The position numbers and the translations under genes are program-made. A stretch of DNA of 64,000 bases, taken from Sphingobium amiense (GTDB taxonomy: Bacteria; Pseudomonadota; Alphaproteobacteria; Sphingomonadales; Sphingomonadaceae). Positions 9,228-16,908 of this stretch are shown here, piece by piece. Positions within the stretch are counted from its first letter, which is position 1, and every line of letters starts with the position of its first letter. The notes beneath the pieces were generated by a model, which saw only the letters and a program-made list of their open reading frames with translations, was not told the origin of the DNA and ran no database searches. The DNA lies in contig NZ_AP018664.1 in assembly GCF_003967075.1 (NCBI RefSeq), forward strand, positions 2,294,001-2,358,000, given 5' to 3'.

Positions 9228-10292
9228 ATGACGAAGCACGACCCCATTCTTGCCGCCGCGCAGCGGGCGCGGGCTGCGATCCCCGACGACAGCGCGATGC
9301 TGCGCGCGGCGGCCGATCTGGCGCGCGAATTTTCCGTGGCGGACCCGCGTATCTTCTGGAGCGACATGCTGGCGTCGGCGCTTGTCGGCTGGGGCGCGAT
9401 GGCGGGCGCGATCCTTGTCGACAATGTGGCGGTCGCGGTCGGCTGCGCCATCGTGGCGATGCTGGCGCTCTATCGCGCGGCGAGCTTCATCCATGAGCTG
9501 ACCCATTATCGCAAGGGCGCGCTGCCGGGATTTCGTGGGGCATGGAACCTGATCGTCGGCCTGCCGCTCATGATCCCTTCGTTCATGTATGAAGGCGTCC
9601 ACACGCAGCACCATGCGCGCACCCGTTACGGCACCAGCGAAGACCCGGAATATCTGCCGCTGGCGCTGATGAAGCCATGGTCGCTGCCGCTGTTCATCGT
9701 GGTGGCGGCGCTGGCGCCGGTGGGGTTGATTCTGCGGTTCGGCGTGCTGACGCCGCTCAGCCTGCTGATCCCGCCGCTGCGCGCCAGGGTGGTGGCGGAA
9801 TTTTCGGCGCTGTCGATCAACCCGGCCTATCGCCGCCGCGCGCCCGAAGGCGAGTTCGCGCGCATGTGGGCATGGCAGGAAGCGGGCGCGTGCCTCGTCG
9901 CGCTGGCGCTGATCGGCAGCGTCTTCGCCTTCGGGTGGAAGCCGCTGCTCGTCTATATGGGCATCCATGCGGCGATGACCGTCATCAACCAGCTTCGCAC
10001 TCTCGTCGCTCACCTCTGGGAAAATGAGGGCGAGGCGATGACGGTGACGGCGCAGTATCTCGATTCGGTCAACGTGCCGCCGCCCGGCACCCTGCCCGCC
10101 CTGTGGGCGCCGGTGGGGCTGCGCTATCACGCGCTGCACCACCTGCTGCCGAGCGTGCCCTATCATGCGCTGGGCAAGGCGCATGCGCGGCTGATGGAAA
10201 CGCTGGACGCGGAATCGCCGTATCGGAAGGGCAATTATGCCGGGATGATGCCGCTAGTCGGCAAGATCGCGCGGAGCACGATGGGCCGTTAA
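9228..10292 (+). CDS. Membrane fatty-acid desaturase family protein
   Basis: 354 aa. Three histidine clusters typical of the di-iron desaturase superfamily are present: HELTH at 89-93, HTQHH at 125-129 and HALHH at 301-305, between hydrophobic segments at about 45-85, 105-122, 155-185 and 218-255. The substrate could be an acyl lipid or a sphingoid base. It is head to head with the candidate ceramide synthase, 59 bp apart, and sphingomonads do make mono-unsaturated long-chain bases; the link is inference. ATG 9228 is chosen with GGAGG at 9209-9213 (long spacing); ATG 9192 is an alternative. Confidence 0.82.
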   Translation: MTKHDPILAAAQRARAAIPDDSAMLRAAADLAREFSVADPRIFWSDMLASALVGWGAMAGAILVDNVAVAVGCAIVAMLALYRAASFIHELTHYRKGALPGFRGAWNLIVGLPLMIPSFMYEGVHTQHHARTRYGTSEDPEYLPLALMKPWSLPLFIVVAALAPVGLILRFGVLTPLSLLIPPLRARVVAEFSALSINPAYRRRAPEGEFARMWAWQEAGACLVALALIGSVFAFGWKPLLVYMGIHAAMTVINQLRTLVAHLWENEGEAMTVTAQYLDSVNVPPPGTLPALWAPVGLRYHALHHLLPSVPYHALGKAHARLMETLDAESPYRKGNYAGMMPLVGKIARSTMGR

Positions 10293-10323
10293 GGGCGCTC
10301 TCCCGAAATTTTTTAGTTGCGGG

Positions 10324-10350
10324 TTGAAACGGGATTGGAGCCGCCCATAT
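10324..10350 (+). promoter_or_regulatory. RpoH (heat-shock sigma) type promoter of candidate sRNA
   Basis: TTGAAA at 10324-10329, a 13-base spacer, and GCCCATAT at 10343-10350 fit the sigma-32 consensus CTTGAAA-N13/14-CCCCATAT with one mismatch in each block. Transcription would start at about 10357-10358, exactly where the first hairpin of the RNA begins. Confidence 0.65.
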
Positions 10351-10357
10351 GGGTGCT

Positions 10358-10448
10358 GTTCCGGTCTTTCTTCCCCCCTCTAGGGACCGGGACGCCCCCT
10401 GTGGAAGGCTCTGCGCGACTCCCCTTGGTCGCCGGAGCCTTCTTTTTT
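10358..10448 (+). ncRNA. Candidate small RNA with two C-rich-loop hairpins
   Basis: Hairpin 1: GTTCCGGTC (10358-10366) pairs with GACCGGGAC (10385-10393), 9 bp with one G-U, around an 18-base loop containing CTTCCCCCCTC. Hairpin 2: GAAGGCTC (10404-10411) with GAGCCTTC (10435-10442), an inner GCGAC/GTCGC stem and the loop TCCCCTTG, followed by six T (10443-10448). The second hairpin is an intrinsic terminator and would also end the upstream desaturase transcript. Pyrimidine-rich loops complementary to Shine-Dalgarno sequences are the hallmark of alphaproteobacterial 'cuckoo' RNAs, which in Rhodobacter depend on RpoH sigma factors. No database search was possible. Confidence 0.6.
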
Positions 10449-10451
10449 GGG

Positions 10452-11552
10452 CTATTCTTCCGTGCGGAAGAGAACGGTTTCGCCCACCAGCAGGAAAAGG
10501 AAGAAAGGCGCCCACGCCGCCAGCACCGGCGGATAGGCGCCGAGGCTGCCCATCGCGAGCGAGAAATTGTCGGCGACGAAATAGGCGAAGCCCAGCGCCA
10601 TGCCGGTGACGGCGCGCAGGAAGAGCGCGCCCGACCGCGCGAGGCCGAAGGCGGCGACCGAGCCAAGGATCGGCATCAGCAGCGCGGAGAGCGGCCCGGA
10701 AATCTTGTGCCAGAGATTGCCCTCCAGCTCGGCGGTGGGGCGGCCCGCGTCGTGCAGGTCGGCGATGGCGGCGCGCAGTTCGTCGAAGGTCAGCGCGTCG
10801 GGATCGACCTTCGCCAGCGTGAACTGGTCGGGGCGGATGTCGCGGCCGAAGCGGACGGTGCCCATGTCGCGGACGGTGCCGCGCGCCACGTCGAACTGGC
10901 GGGCATTTTCCAGCACCCAGCTTTTGCTTGCGGCGTCATAATGGCCGCGCGGCGCCTGCACGATGGTCGTCAGGCTGTTGTTGACGCGGTTGTAGATTTC
11001 CACCTTGCGCAACTGGACGTTGGTGCCCCGTCCCGCGACGATGGCGACGTTGACGAGATTGTTGCCGTCGCGCACCCACGGGTTCGACTTGACCCCGCTG
11101 TCGCGCGGGATCGGGCCGTAATCGACCGCCTGCCATGCGCTGAGCGATGCGGTCGCGCGCACGACGATGCGTTCGTTGAAGACGAAGCTGAGCGCCGACA
11201 TGCCGAGCGCGGCGGCGATCAGCGGCGCGAGGATCTGGTGCGCGGACAGGCCCGCCGCCTTCATCGCGATGATCTCGCTGTTCTGGTTGAGCGTCGCCAG
11301 CATGATGAGCGTGCCGAGCAGCACCGAGAATGGCAGGAATGTGGCGGCGATCTGGGGCGCGCGCAGGCCCGCATAATGCCACAGTTCCGCGTCGCCATTA
11401 CCGGCATAGGCGAGCACGTCGCCCGATTCGCCCAGCAGGTCGAGCGTCAGGAGGATGGCGACGAGCATCGCCAGCACGGCGAAGCTGCGGGTGAAGAAGA
11501 GCTTCACCATGTAGAGCGCCATCCGGCGCGAGGGGAAGAAATCGAGGTTCAT
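10452..11552 (-). CDS. lptG: LPS export permease LptG
   Basis: 366 aa inner-membrane permease. With LptF and the ATPase LptB it extracts lipopolysaccharide from the inner membrane toward the LptA bridge. Visible are N-terminal transmembrane segments at about 15-40, 62-85 and 100-125, a large periplasmic domain (about 130-270), and three C-terminal segments. The N-terminal motif YMVKLFFTRSFAVLAMLVAIL is typical. The start, ATG 11552, follows the lptF stop by 5 bp, so the two genes form one operon. No Lpt ATPase gene is in the window. Confidence 0.92.
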   Translation of the reverse strand: MNLDFFPSRRMALYMVKLFFTRSFAVLAMLVAILLTLDLLGESGDVLAYAGNGDAELWHYAGLRAPQIAATFLPFSVLLGTLIMLATLNQNSEIIAMKAAGLSAHQILAPLIAAALGMSALSFVFNERIVVRATASLSAWQAVDYGPIPRDSGVKSNPWVRDGNNLVNVAIVAGRGTNVQLRKVEIYNRVNNSLTTIVQAPRGHYDAASKSWVLENARQFDVARGTVRDMGTVRFGRDIRPDQFTLAKVDPDALTFDELRAAIADLHDAGRPTAELEGNLWHKISGPLSALLMPILGSVAAFGLARSGALFLRAVTGMALGFAYFVADNFSLAMGSLGAYPPVLAAWAPFFLFLLVGETVLFRTEE

Positions 11553-11557
11553 GGGGT

Positions 11558-12781
11558 TCAGGCCGCTCCTTCCGCGGCATCGGGCAGCGCGTCGCTGCGG
11601 CGGCGGCGCAGGCGCAACAGGCGCACGACCTGCTTGCCAAGCTTGCCGAACGCATATTCGAGCGCCGCGATGGGCTGGCCGCCGGGCCGGTGGGCGAGAA
11701 CGTGATACATCCACAGCACCAGAGCGGAGGCGAGCAGGAACGGTCCCCACAGCGCGATGATCGGGTCGATCCGGCCCAGCGCGCCGACGCTTTCGCCATA
11801 TTGGTTGATCTTGTGATAGGTCACGATGAAGATGATCGACAGGAAGACGCCGAGCGCGGAGGTCGATCGCTTGGGCGGGATCGCGAAGGCGAGCGCGGCG
11901 AGCGGCAGCAGCAGCATGAACACCACCTCCACCATGCGGAAGTGGAAATTGGCGCGCACCTCGTCCTTCAGCTTGGGCGGGGTTTCCTGGCTTTTCCCGA
12001 TGACGAACAGTTCCGGGATCGTCTTTTCCCGGTCATTGTCGCGCCCGCGGAACCGCTCGATCTGGGGCAGGTCGATGGGCAGGTCGTGGCTGGAGAAGGA
12101 AAGTATGCGCGGCGTCTTATATTTGGGGCCGTCATTGACCAGCACGCCGTTACGCAGGCGGAAGATGATGGTGTCGGGATCGTCGGTGGCGAGGAAGGTG
12201 CCCTGCTCCGCCGTGACCGCGACCGACTGGCCATTACGGCTGACGGCGCGCACGAAGATGCCCTGAAGATTGCGTCCTTCCTCCTTGCTGCGTTCGATGC
12301 GCAGCGTCATCCGCTTGCCCAAGGTCGTGAATTCGCCGACCTTGATCGACGCGCCCAGGGCGCCCGAGCGCAGTTCGAAACGCAGCGCCTCATAGGCGTG
12401 GCGGGAGAGCGGCTGGACGAAGCCGACAATGCCGAAATTGATGATCGCGAGCGCGATCGCATACATATAGGGCACGCGCAGCAGGCGGCGGTAGGACAGG
12501 CCGACCCCGCGCATCACGTCGAGTTCCGATGTCGTCGCGAGCTTGCGGAAGGCGAGCAGGATGCCGAGCATCAGGCCGATGGGGATCGCCAGCGACATAT
12601 ATTCGGGCAGCATGTTGGCCAGCATCCGCCACACGACGCTGACCGGCCCGCCCTGCGCCGCGACGAAATCGAAGAGGCTCAGCATCTTGTCGAGCAGGAA
12701 CAGCATCGCTGCGATCACGAAGGAACCCAGCATGGGCAGCGCGATCAGACGGGCGAGGTAGCGGTCGGTGGCGGTCAGCAT
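11558..12781 (-). CDS. lptF: LPS export permease LptF
   Basis: 407 aa, the first gene of the lptF-lptG pair. The N-terminal segment DRYLARLIALPMLGSFVIAA, the motif GLMLGILLAFRKLATTSELDVMRGVGLS at about 68-95, and C-terminal transmembrane segments (for example FHFRMVEVVFMLLLPLAALAFAIPP) are characteristic of YjgP/YjgQ permeases. The protein partners LptG in the inner-membrane Lpt transporter. The extended charged C-terminal tail (about 370-407, RLLRLRRRRSD) is longer than in enterobacteria. It is divergent from the DUF2141 gene by 131 bp. Confidence 0.92.
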   Translation of the reverse strand: MLTATDRYLARLIALPMLGSFVIAAMLFLLDKMLSLFDFVAAQGGPVSVVWRMLANMLPEYMSLAIPIGLMLGILLAFRKLATTSELDVMRGVGLSYRRLLRVPYMYAIALAIINFGIVGFVQPLSRHAYEALRFELRSGALGASIKVGEFTTLGKRMTLRIERSKEEGRNLQGIFVRAVSRNGQSVAVTAEQGTFLATDDPDTIIFRLRNGVLVNDGPKYKTPRILSFSSHDLPIDLPQIERFRGRDNDREKTIPELFVIGKSQETPPKLKDEVRANFHFRMVEVVFMLLLPLAALAFAIPPKRSTSALGVFLSIIFIVTYHKINQYGESVGALGRIDPIIALWGPFLLASALVLWMYHVLAHRPGGQPIAALEYAFGKLGKQVVRLLRLRRRRSDALPDAAEGAA

Positions 12782-12912
12782 TCTCTAAGTCGTCGTTCCA
12801 TCACCATGTTTTGGCCGCAAACCCATCCCATATGCCGATGAGTAAGTTTGCGGGGGCGAACAGGGGCTGTCCGTCCGGTCCATTCCGGTCGGCTATAGCT
12901 TCCAGGAGTCTG

Positions 12913-13407
12913 ATGGTCATGTTGAAAGTTGCACTGGGGTTCCTGTCGGCGGCGGCGGTCATCGCATCCGTTCCGGCAATGGCCCACGGGCAGGAAATCG
13001 CCAACGATCTCGAACGCTGCGGCCCCAATGCGAAGGGACCGGCGGTGCTGGTCGACGTGCGCGGCTTTGCCGCCGCGAGCGGCACGGTGCGCGTCCAGTC
13101 CTATCCCGCCACGAAAGCCGCATGGCTGACCAAGGGCGAATGGCTCAACCGCATCGAAACGGGCGTAAAGCCCCGCGACGGCGCGATGCGCTTCTGCGTG
13201 CCGGTGCCGCAGCCGGGCCGTTATGCCATCGCCGTGCGGCACGACCGCGACGGTAACGGCCGGACCGACATTTCGCGCGACGGCGGGGGATTTTCCAACA
13301 ATCCCAAGCTCAGCATCTTCAACCTCGGCAAACCGGGCGTGGAGAAGGCGGCCTTCAACGCCGGGGCGGGCGTGACGAAGATCACCATCACCCTGCAATA
13401 TATGTGA
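12913..13407 (+). CDS. Secreted DUF2141 protein
   Basis: 164 aa with a signal peptide (MLKVALGFLSAAAVIASVPAMAHG, cleavage expected after AMA or AHG). The mature part has a small beta-rich domain with VLVDVRGFAAASGTVRVQSYP and YAIAVRHDRDGNGRTD, the DUF2141 pattern of a periplasmic or extracellular protein of unknown function. AGGAG at 12904-12908 serves ATG 12913 or, with more usual spacing, ATG 12919 (two residues shorter). It is followed after 8 bp by the lipid kinase gene, so the two are probably co-transcribed. Confidence 0.85.
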   Translation: MVMLKVALGFLSAAAVIASVPAMAHGQEIANDLERCGPNAKGPAVLVDVRGFAAASGTVRVQSYPATKAAWLTKGEWLNRIETGVKPRDGAMRFCVPVPQPGRYAIAVRHDRDGNGRTDISRDGGGFSNNPKLSIFNLGKPGVEKAAFNAGAGVTKITITLQYM

Positions 13408-13415
13408 CGGCATAG

Positions 13416-14384
13416 ATGGTCTGCGTCGCGCTCCTGTCCAATCCCAAATCCACGGGCAACCGGCAGACGCTTCCGCGCGTGCGCAGCTATTGCGCCAACC
13501 ATCCCGACATTTTCCATTATGAGGTGGAGCATGTCGATCAGATCGGACGCGCGTTCCAGACCATCGCCCGCGTGAACCCGGCCGTCATCGTCATCAACGG
13601 CGGCGACGGCACGGTGCAGGCGTCGCTCACCGAACTCTATCAGGGCGAGCATTTTCAGGGCCGGGTGCCCCCCATCGCGGTGCTGCCCAACGGCAAGACA
13701 AACCTCATCGCGCTCGACCTCGGCATCCATGGCGACCCGATCAAGGCGCTGGAGCGCATCCTGGAGATCGCCAAGTCGGGGGTCGAGGATCATGTCGTCG
13801 CGCGCGAACTGATCGCCCTGTCGGACGGACAGGCTGGCTCGCGGCCGGTGCTGGGCATGTTTCTGGGCGGAGCGGGCCTTGCCGACACGATGCTCTATTG
13901 CCGCAACCAGATCTATCCGCTGGGCCTTTCCAACGGCCTCAGCCATTTCATCACGGCGCTGGCGGTGCTGTTTTCGCTGCTGTTCGGCATCCGTGCGCGC
14001 TTCCTGCCGCCGTCGAGCAAGCCGGTGCGCATCTCGCTCATCCGCGACGGCGAGCTGGCGGGACGCTTTTCCGTGCTGATCGTCACCACGCTGGAGAAGC
14101 TGCTGCTGGGCGTGCAGACGGGCGGCGGCGGGCGGGGCCGCATGAAGCTGATGGCGGTGGACCAGAGCCTGCCCGCGCTGCTGCGCCTGTTCTGGGCCAG
14201 CATCTTCCGCCGCATCGGCAAGGCGCGGATGCAGGGCATTCATCTGGAACAGGGCGACATGATCCGCATCGAGGGCGACAGGAGCAGCGTCATCCTCGAC
14301 GGCGAACTGTTCGAGGCGTCGGAAGGCAAGCCCATCGTGCTGCGTTCGACCGAGCCGGTGCCGTTTCTGCGCCTCGCCGCCTGA
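13416..14384 (+). CDS. Diacylglycerol/sphingolipid kinase family protein
   Basis: 322 aa. The lipid-kinase nucleotide loop INGGDGTVQ is at 60-68, preceded by SNPKSTGN at 8-15, which aligns with the N-terminal motif of the DAGK catalytic domain. The next conserved block, LPNGKTNLIALDLG, differs from the common PLGTGND form. The family phosphorylates diacylglycerol, sphingosine, ceramide or related lipids. In Caulobacter a member (CpgB) has been described as a ceramide kinase; given spt and a ceramide synthase candidate in this window, a ceramide-type substrate is possible but unproven. It lies 8 bp after the DUF2141 gene. Confidence 0.8.
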   Translation: MVCVALLSNPKSTGNRQTLPRVRSYCANHPDIFHYEVEHVDQIGRAFQTIARVNPAVIVINGGDGTVQASLTELYQGEHFQGRVPPIAVLPNGKTNLIALDLGIHGDPIKALERILEIAKSGVEDHVVARELIALSDGQAGSRPVLGMFLGGAGLADTMLYCRNQIYPLGLSNGLSHFITALAVLFSLLFGIRARFLPPSSKPVRISLIRDGELAGRFSVLIVTTLEKLLLGVQTGGGGRGRMKLMAVDQSLPALLRLFWASIFRRIGKARMQGIHLEQGDMIRIEGDRSSVILDGELFEASEGKPIVLRSTEPVPFLRLAA

Positions 14385-14448
14385 ACGGCCTTTCCTCCTC
14401 TCCATTGGGCCGCTCGACAACAGCCTGCACTTGCGCCAGAGGCTCGGC

Positions 14449-15348
14449 ATGTTCGGCCTGATCGCTTCCATCCTTTTCGTGCTCATCTGGTCGACGGGCT
14501 TCATCGTCGCGCGGGCGGTCGCGCCCCATGCCGCGCCGGAAATGGTGCTGGCGCTGCGCCTGCTGCTGACGACATTGCTGCTCGGCGGCGCGGCGGCGGT
14601 GGCGGGACAGGGCTGGCCGCGCGGAAGGCGGCTGGGGCAGCATCTGGCGGCGGGCGCGATGCTGCACGGGATATATCTGACGATAAGCTGGTGGGCGATC
14701 AGCCACGGCATGCCCGCGGGCATCATGTCCCTGCTGGGCGCGACGCAGCCGCTGATGGTCGCGGTGGCAAGCGTCGCGCTGCTGGGCGAGCGGTTGCCGG
14801 GGCGGGCATGGGCGGGCCTCGCCATCGCGATCACCGGCGTCACCTGCGTGCTGCTGCCCGCCATCGAGCGCAGCGGCGGGGGCGGCGTGCCGGTCATTCC
14901 GGCGGTGCTGGGGGTGTGCGGCATCATCGGGATGACAGCGGGCACGCTGATCCAGCGCGGCGAGATCGGTGGCGATCCGATCCTGATGTCGGGCGCGGTG
15001 CAGAATCTGGGCGGCGCGGCGGTCGCCATCGCCGCGATGCTGATCGTGGGCGAATGGCGATGGGACAATAGCCCCGTGCTGTGGCTGAGCTTCGGCTGGT
15101 CGGTCGTCGGCCTTTCGGTCAGCGCGCTCAGCCTGCTGGTCTGGCTGGTGCGGCATCAGGGGCCGACGCGCATGTCGATGCTGCTGCTGCTCGTGCCGCC
15201 GCTCGCCGCCGTCGAGGCGTGGGCGCTGTTCGGCGAGCGGCTGGGGCCGGTGCAGATTGCGGGCTTCGCGCTTGCGCTGGGCGGTGTACTGCTCGGGCGG
15301 TCGGGACCGAGGAAGGTCGCGCCGCTGGAGGCGGCGGAAGGCGCCTGA
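14449..15348 (+). CDS. EamA/DMT-superfamily transporter
   Basis: 299 aa with ten predicted transmembrane segments arranged as two EamA repeats. The first repeat begins MFGLIASILFVLIWSTGFIVARAVAP and ends at AITGVTCVLLP; the second begins at VLGVCGIIGMTAGTLIQRGE. The motif GATQPLMVAVASVALLGERL is typical of this exporter superfamily. The substrate is unknown. AGAGG at 14438-14442 supports ATG 14449. The gene converges with chorismate mutase, with 3 bp between the stop codons. Confidence 0.88.
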   Translation: MFGLIASILFVLIWSTGFIVARAVAPHAAPEMVLALRLLLTTLLLGGAAAVAGQGWPRGRRLGQHLAAGAMLHGIYLTISWWAISHGMPAGIMSLLGATQPLMVAVASVALLGERLPGRAWAGLAIAITGVTCVLLPAIERSGGGGVPVIPAVLGVCGIIGMTAGTLIQRGEIGGDPILMSGAVQNLGGAAVAIAAMLIVGEWRWDNSPVLWLSFGWSVVGLSVSALSLLVWLVRHQGPTRMSMLLLLVPPLAAVEAWALFGERLGPVQIAGFALALGGVLLGRSGPRKVAPLEAAEGA

Positions 15349-15351
15349 CGA

Positions 15352-15630
15352 TCAGCCTTCGCGCAGACGCTCGTGGTGGCGGATCACCTCGTCAATGATG
15401 AAGCGCAGGAATTTCTCGGTGAAATCGGGATCGAGACGGGCGTCGGCGGCCAGTTGGCGCAGGCGCGCGACCTGCCGTTCCTCACGCCCCGGATCGGCGG
15501 GCGGCAGGTCGTGCGTCGCCTTGTGTTCGCCCACCGCCTGCGTGATCTTGAAGCGTTCGGCCAGCATGAACACCAGCGCCGCGTCGATATTGTCGATGCT
15601 TTCGCGGTAGCGCTTGAGGGTTTCGTCCAT
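15352..15630 (-). CDS. Chorismate mutase (AroQ type)
   Basis: 92 aa, one AroQ domain. It converts chorismate to prephenate for phenylalanine and tyrosine. The fold markers are RESIDNIDAALVFMLAERFKITQAVGEHKA (helix 1 with the Arg/Lys active-site residues), DPGREERQVARLRQLA, and the C-terminal FLRFIIDEVIRHHERLR. ATG 15628-15630 fits the family length. It is divergent from the polyprenyl synthase gene by 105 bp and stands alone, not fused to prephenate dehydratase or dehydrogenase. Confidence 0.9.
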   Translation of the reverse strand: MDETLKRYRESIDNIDAALVFMLAERFKITQAVGEHKATHDLPPADPGREERQVARLRQLAADARLDPDFTEKFLRFIIDEVIRHHERLREG

Positions 15631-15735
15631 GACGGCGTCTCCGGTTCCAGATGGCGCGCTTTTTGCCGCTTCCGGCCCGCGGCGCAAGCTATAAGACTTG
15701 CCTTTCGCGCGATGCGCCGCCACATGGGCCGGGTC

Positions 15736-16764
15736 ATGACCGCACCCGCCCCCGGCAACGTTCACCCCATCGGCCGCGCGAAAGCGGAGCCGTCCCTCGC
15801 CCCGATCATGAATCTCGTGGCCGACGGCATGAATCAGGTCAATGCCGTCATTCTGGACCGGATGCAGTCGCGCATCCCGCTGATCCCCGAACTGGCCGGA
15901 CATCTGATCGCGGGTGGCGGCAAAAGGCTGCGCCCGATGCTGACGCTCGCCTGCGCGGACCTGGTGGGCTATGCGGGGAGCCGCCATTACAAGCTCGCCG
16001 CCGCGGTCGAGTTCATCCATACCGCCACGCTGCTGCATGACGATGTCGTCGACGGTTCGGGCCTGCGCCGGGGCCGCAAGACCGCCAACATCATCTGGGG
16101 CAACAGCGCCAGCGTGCTGGTCGGCGACTTCCTTTTCTCCCGCTCCTTCGAACTGATGGTCGAAGCGGAGTCGCTCAAGGTGCTCAAGATCCTGTCCGGC
16201 GCGTCGGCGATCATCGCGGAGGGCGAGGTCAACCAGCTCACCGCCCAGCGCAAGATCGACACGAGCGAGGAACAGTATCTCGACATCATCGGCGCGAAGA
16301 CCGCCGCGCTCTTCGCCGCCGCCTGCCGCATCTCCGCCGTGGTCGCCGACCGCAGCGAGGCGGAGGAGCAGGCGCTCGACGTGTACGGCCGCAACCTCGG
16401 CATCGCGTTCCAGTTGATCGACGACGCCATCGACTATGAGTCGGACGGCGCGACGATGGGCAAGGATGCGGGCGACGATTTCCGCGACGGCAAGGTGACG
16501 CTGCCGGTGATCCTCGCCTATGCGCGCGGCAGCGAGGAGGATCGCGCCTTCTGGAAAGCCGCCATCGCCGGGCACCGGATCGGCGAGGAGGATCTCGCTC
16601 ACGCCACCGGCCTGCTGCGCAAGACGGGCGCGATCGCCGACACGCTGGCGCGCGCGCGCCATTATGGGCAGCGGGCCATCGACGCGCTGGGCCGGTTCGA
16701 CGCCGGACGGGCGAAGGCCGCGCTGACCGAAGCGGTCGAGTTCGCGATTGCGCGCGCCTATTGA
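15736..16764 (+). CDS. Trans-polyprenyl diphosphate synthase (octaprenyl/decaprenyl type)
   Basis: 342 aa. It elongates farnesyl or geranylgeranyl diphosphate with isopentenyl diphosphate to the side chain of ubiquinone. The first aspartate-rich motif HDDVVDG is at 101-107 and the second, QLIDDAIDY, at 226-234, with GGGKRLRPMLTL at 60-71. Sphingomonads use ubiquinone-10, so decaprenyl diphosphate is the likely product. Three in-frame ATGs (15712, 15724, 15736) are possible; 15736 is chosen because the protein then starts MTAPAPGNVHPIG as in relatives. Confidence 0.92.
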   Translation: MTAPAPGNVHPIGRAKAEPSLAPIMNLVADGMNQVNAVILDRMQSRIPLIPELAGHLIAGGGKRLRPMLTLACADLVGYAGSRHYKLAAAVEFIHTATLLHDDVVDGSGLRRGRKTANIIWGNSASVLVGDFLFSRSFELMVEAESLKVLKILSGASAIIAEGEVNQLTAQRKIDTSEEQYLDIIGAKTAALFAAACRISAVVADRSEAEEQALDVYGRNLGIAFQLIDDAIDYESDGATMGKDAGDDFRDGKVTLPVILAYARGSEEDRAFWKAAIAGHRIGEEDLAHATGLLRKTGAIADTLARARHYGQRAIDALGRFDAGRAKAALTEAVEFAIARAY

Positions 16765-16801
16765 GGATAGGGGCGGGTTGGTCCGTTCTTCAACCTGTCA
16801 T

Positions 16802-16898
16802 CCGTTCGCCCTGAGCGAAATCGAAGGGTTTGGCTGAGCGAAGCGAAGCCACTTCGCCATGCTCAGTGGAGGGCTTCGACTTCGCTCAGCCCGAACGG
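16802..16898. repeat. Sphingomonad palindromic repeat, family A
   Basis: It is bounded by CCGTTCGCCCTGAGCGAAA (16802) and GCTCAGCCCGAACGG (end 16898), in inverted orientation, with an internal GCTGAGCGAAGCGAAG and CTTCGACTTCGCTCAG. It ends only 10 bases before the TSUP start codon and so forms part of that gene's leader. Confidence 0.75.
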
Positions 16899-16908
16899 GG
16901 AAATTTCC

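Noticed and set aside
15663..15695. TTGCCG and TATAAG as a sigma-70 promoter of the polyprenyl synthase gene
   Set aside because: The spacing is 21 bases, too long for a standard promoter.
16802..16898. Family A repeats as a CRISPR array or tRNA-like element
   Set aside because: Copies are single, dispersed and palindromic, with no spacers and no tRNA fold; no cas gene is present.
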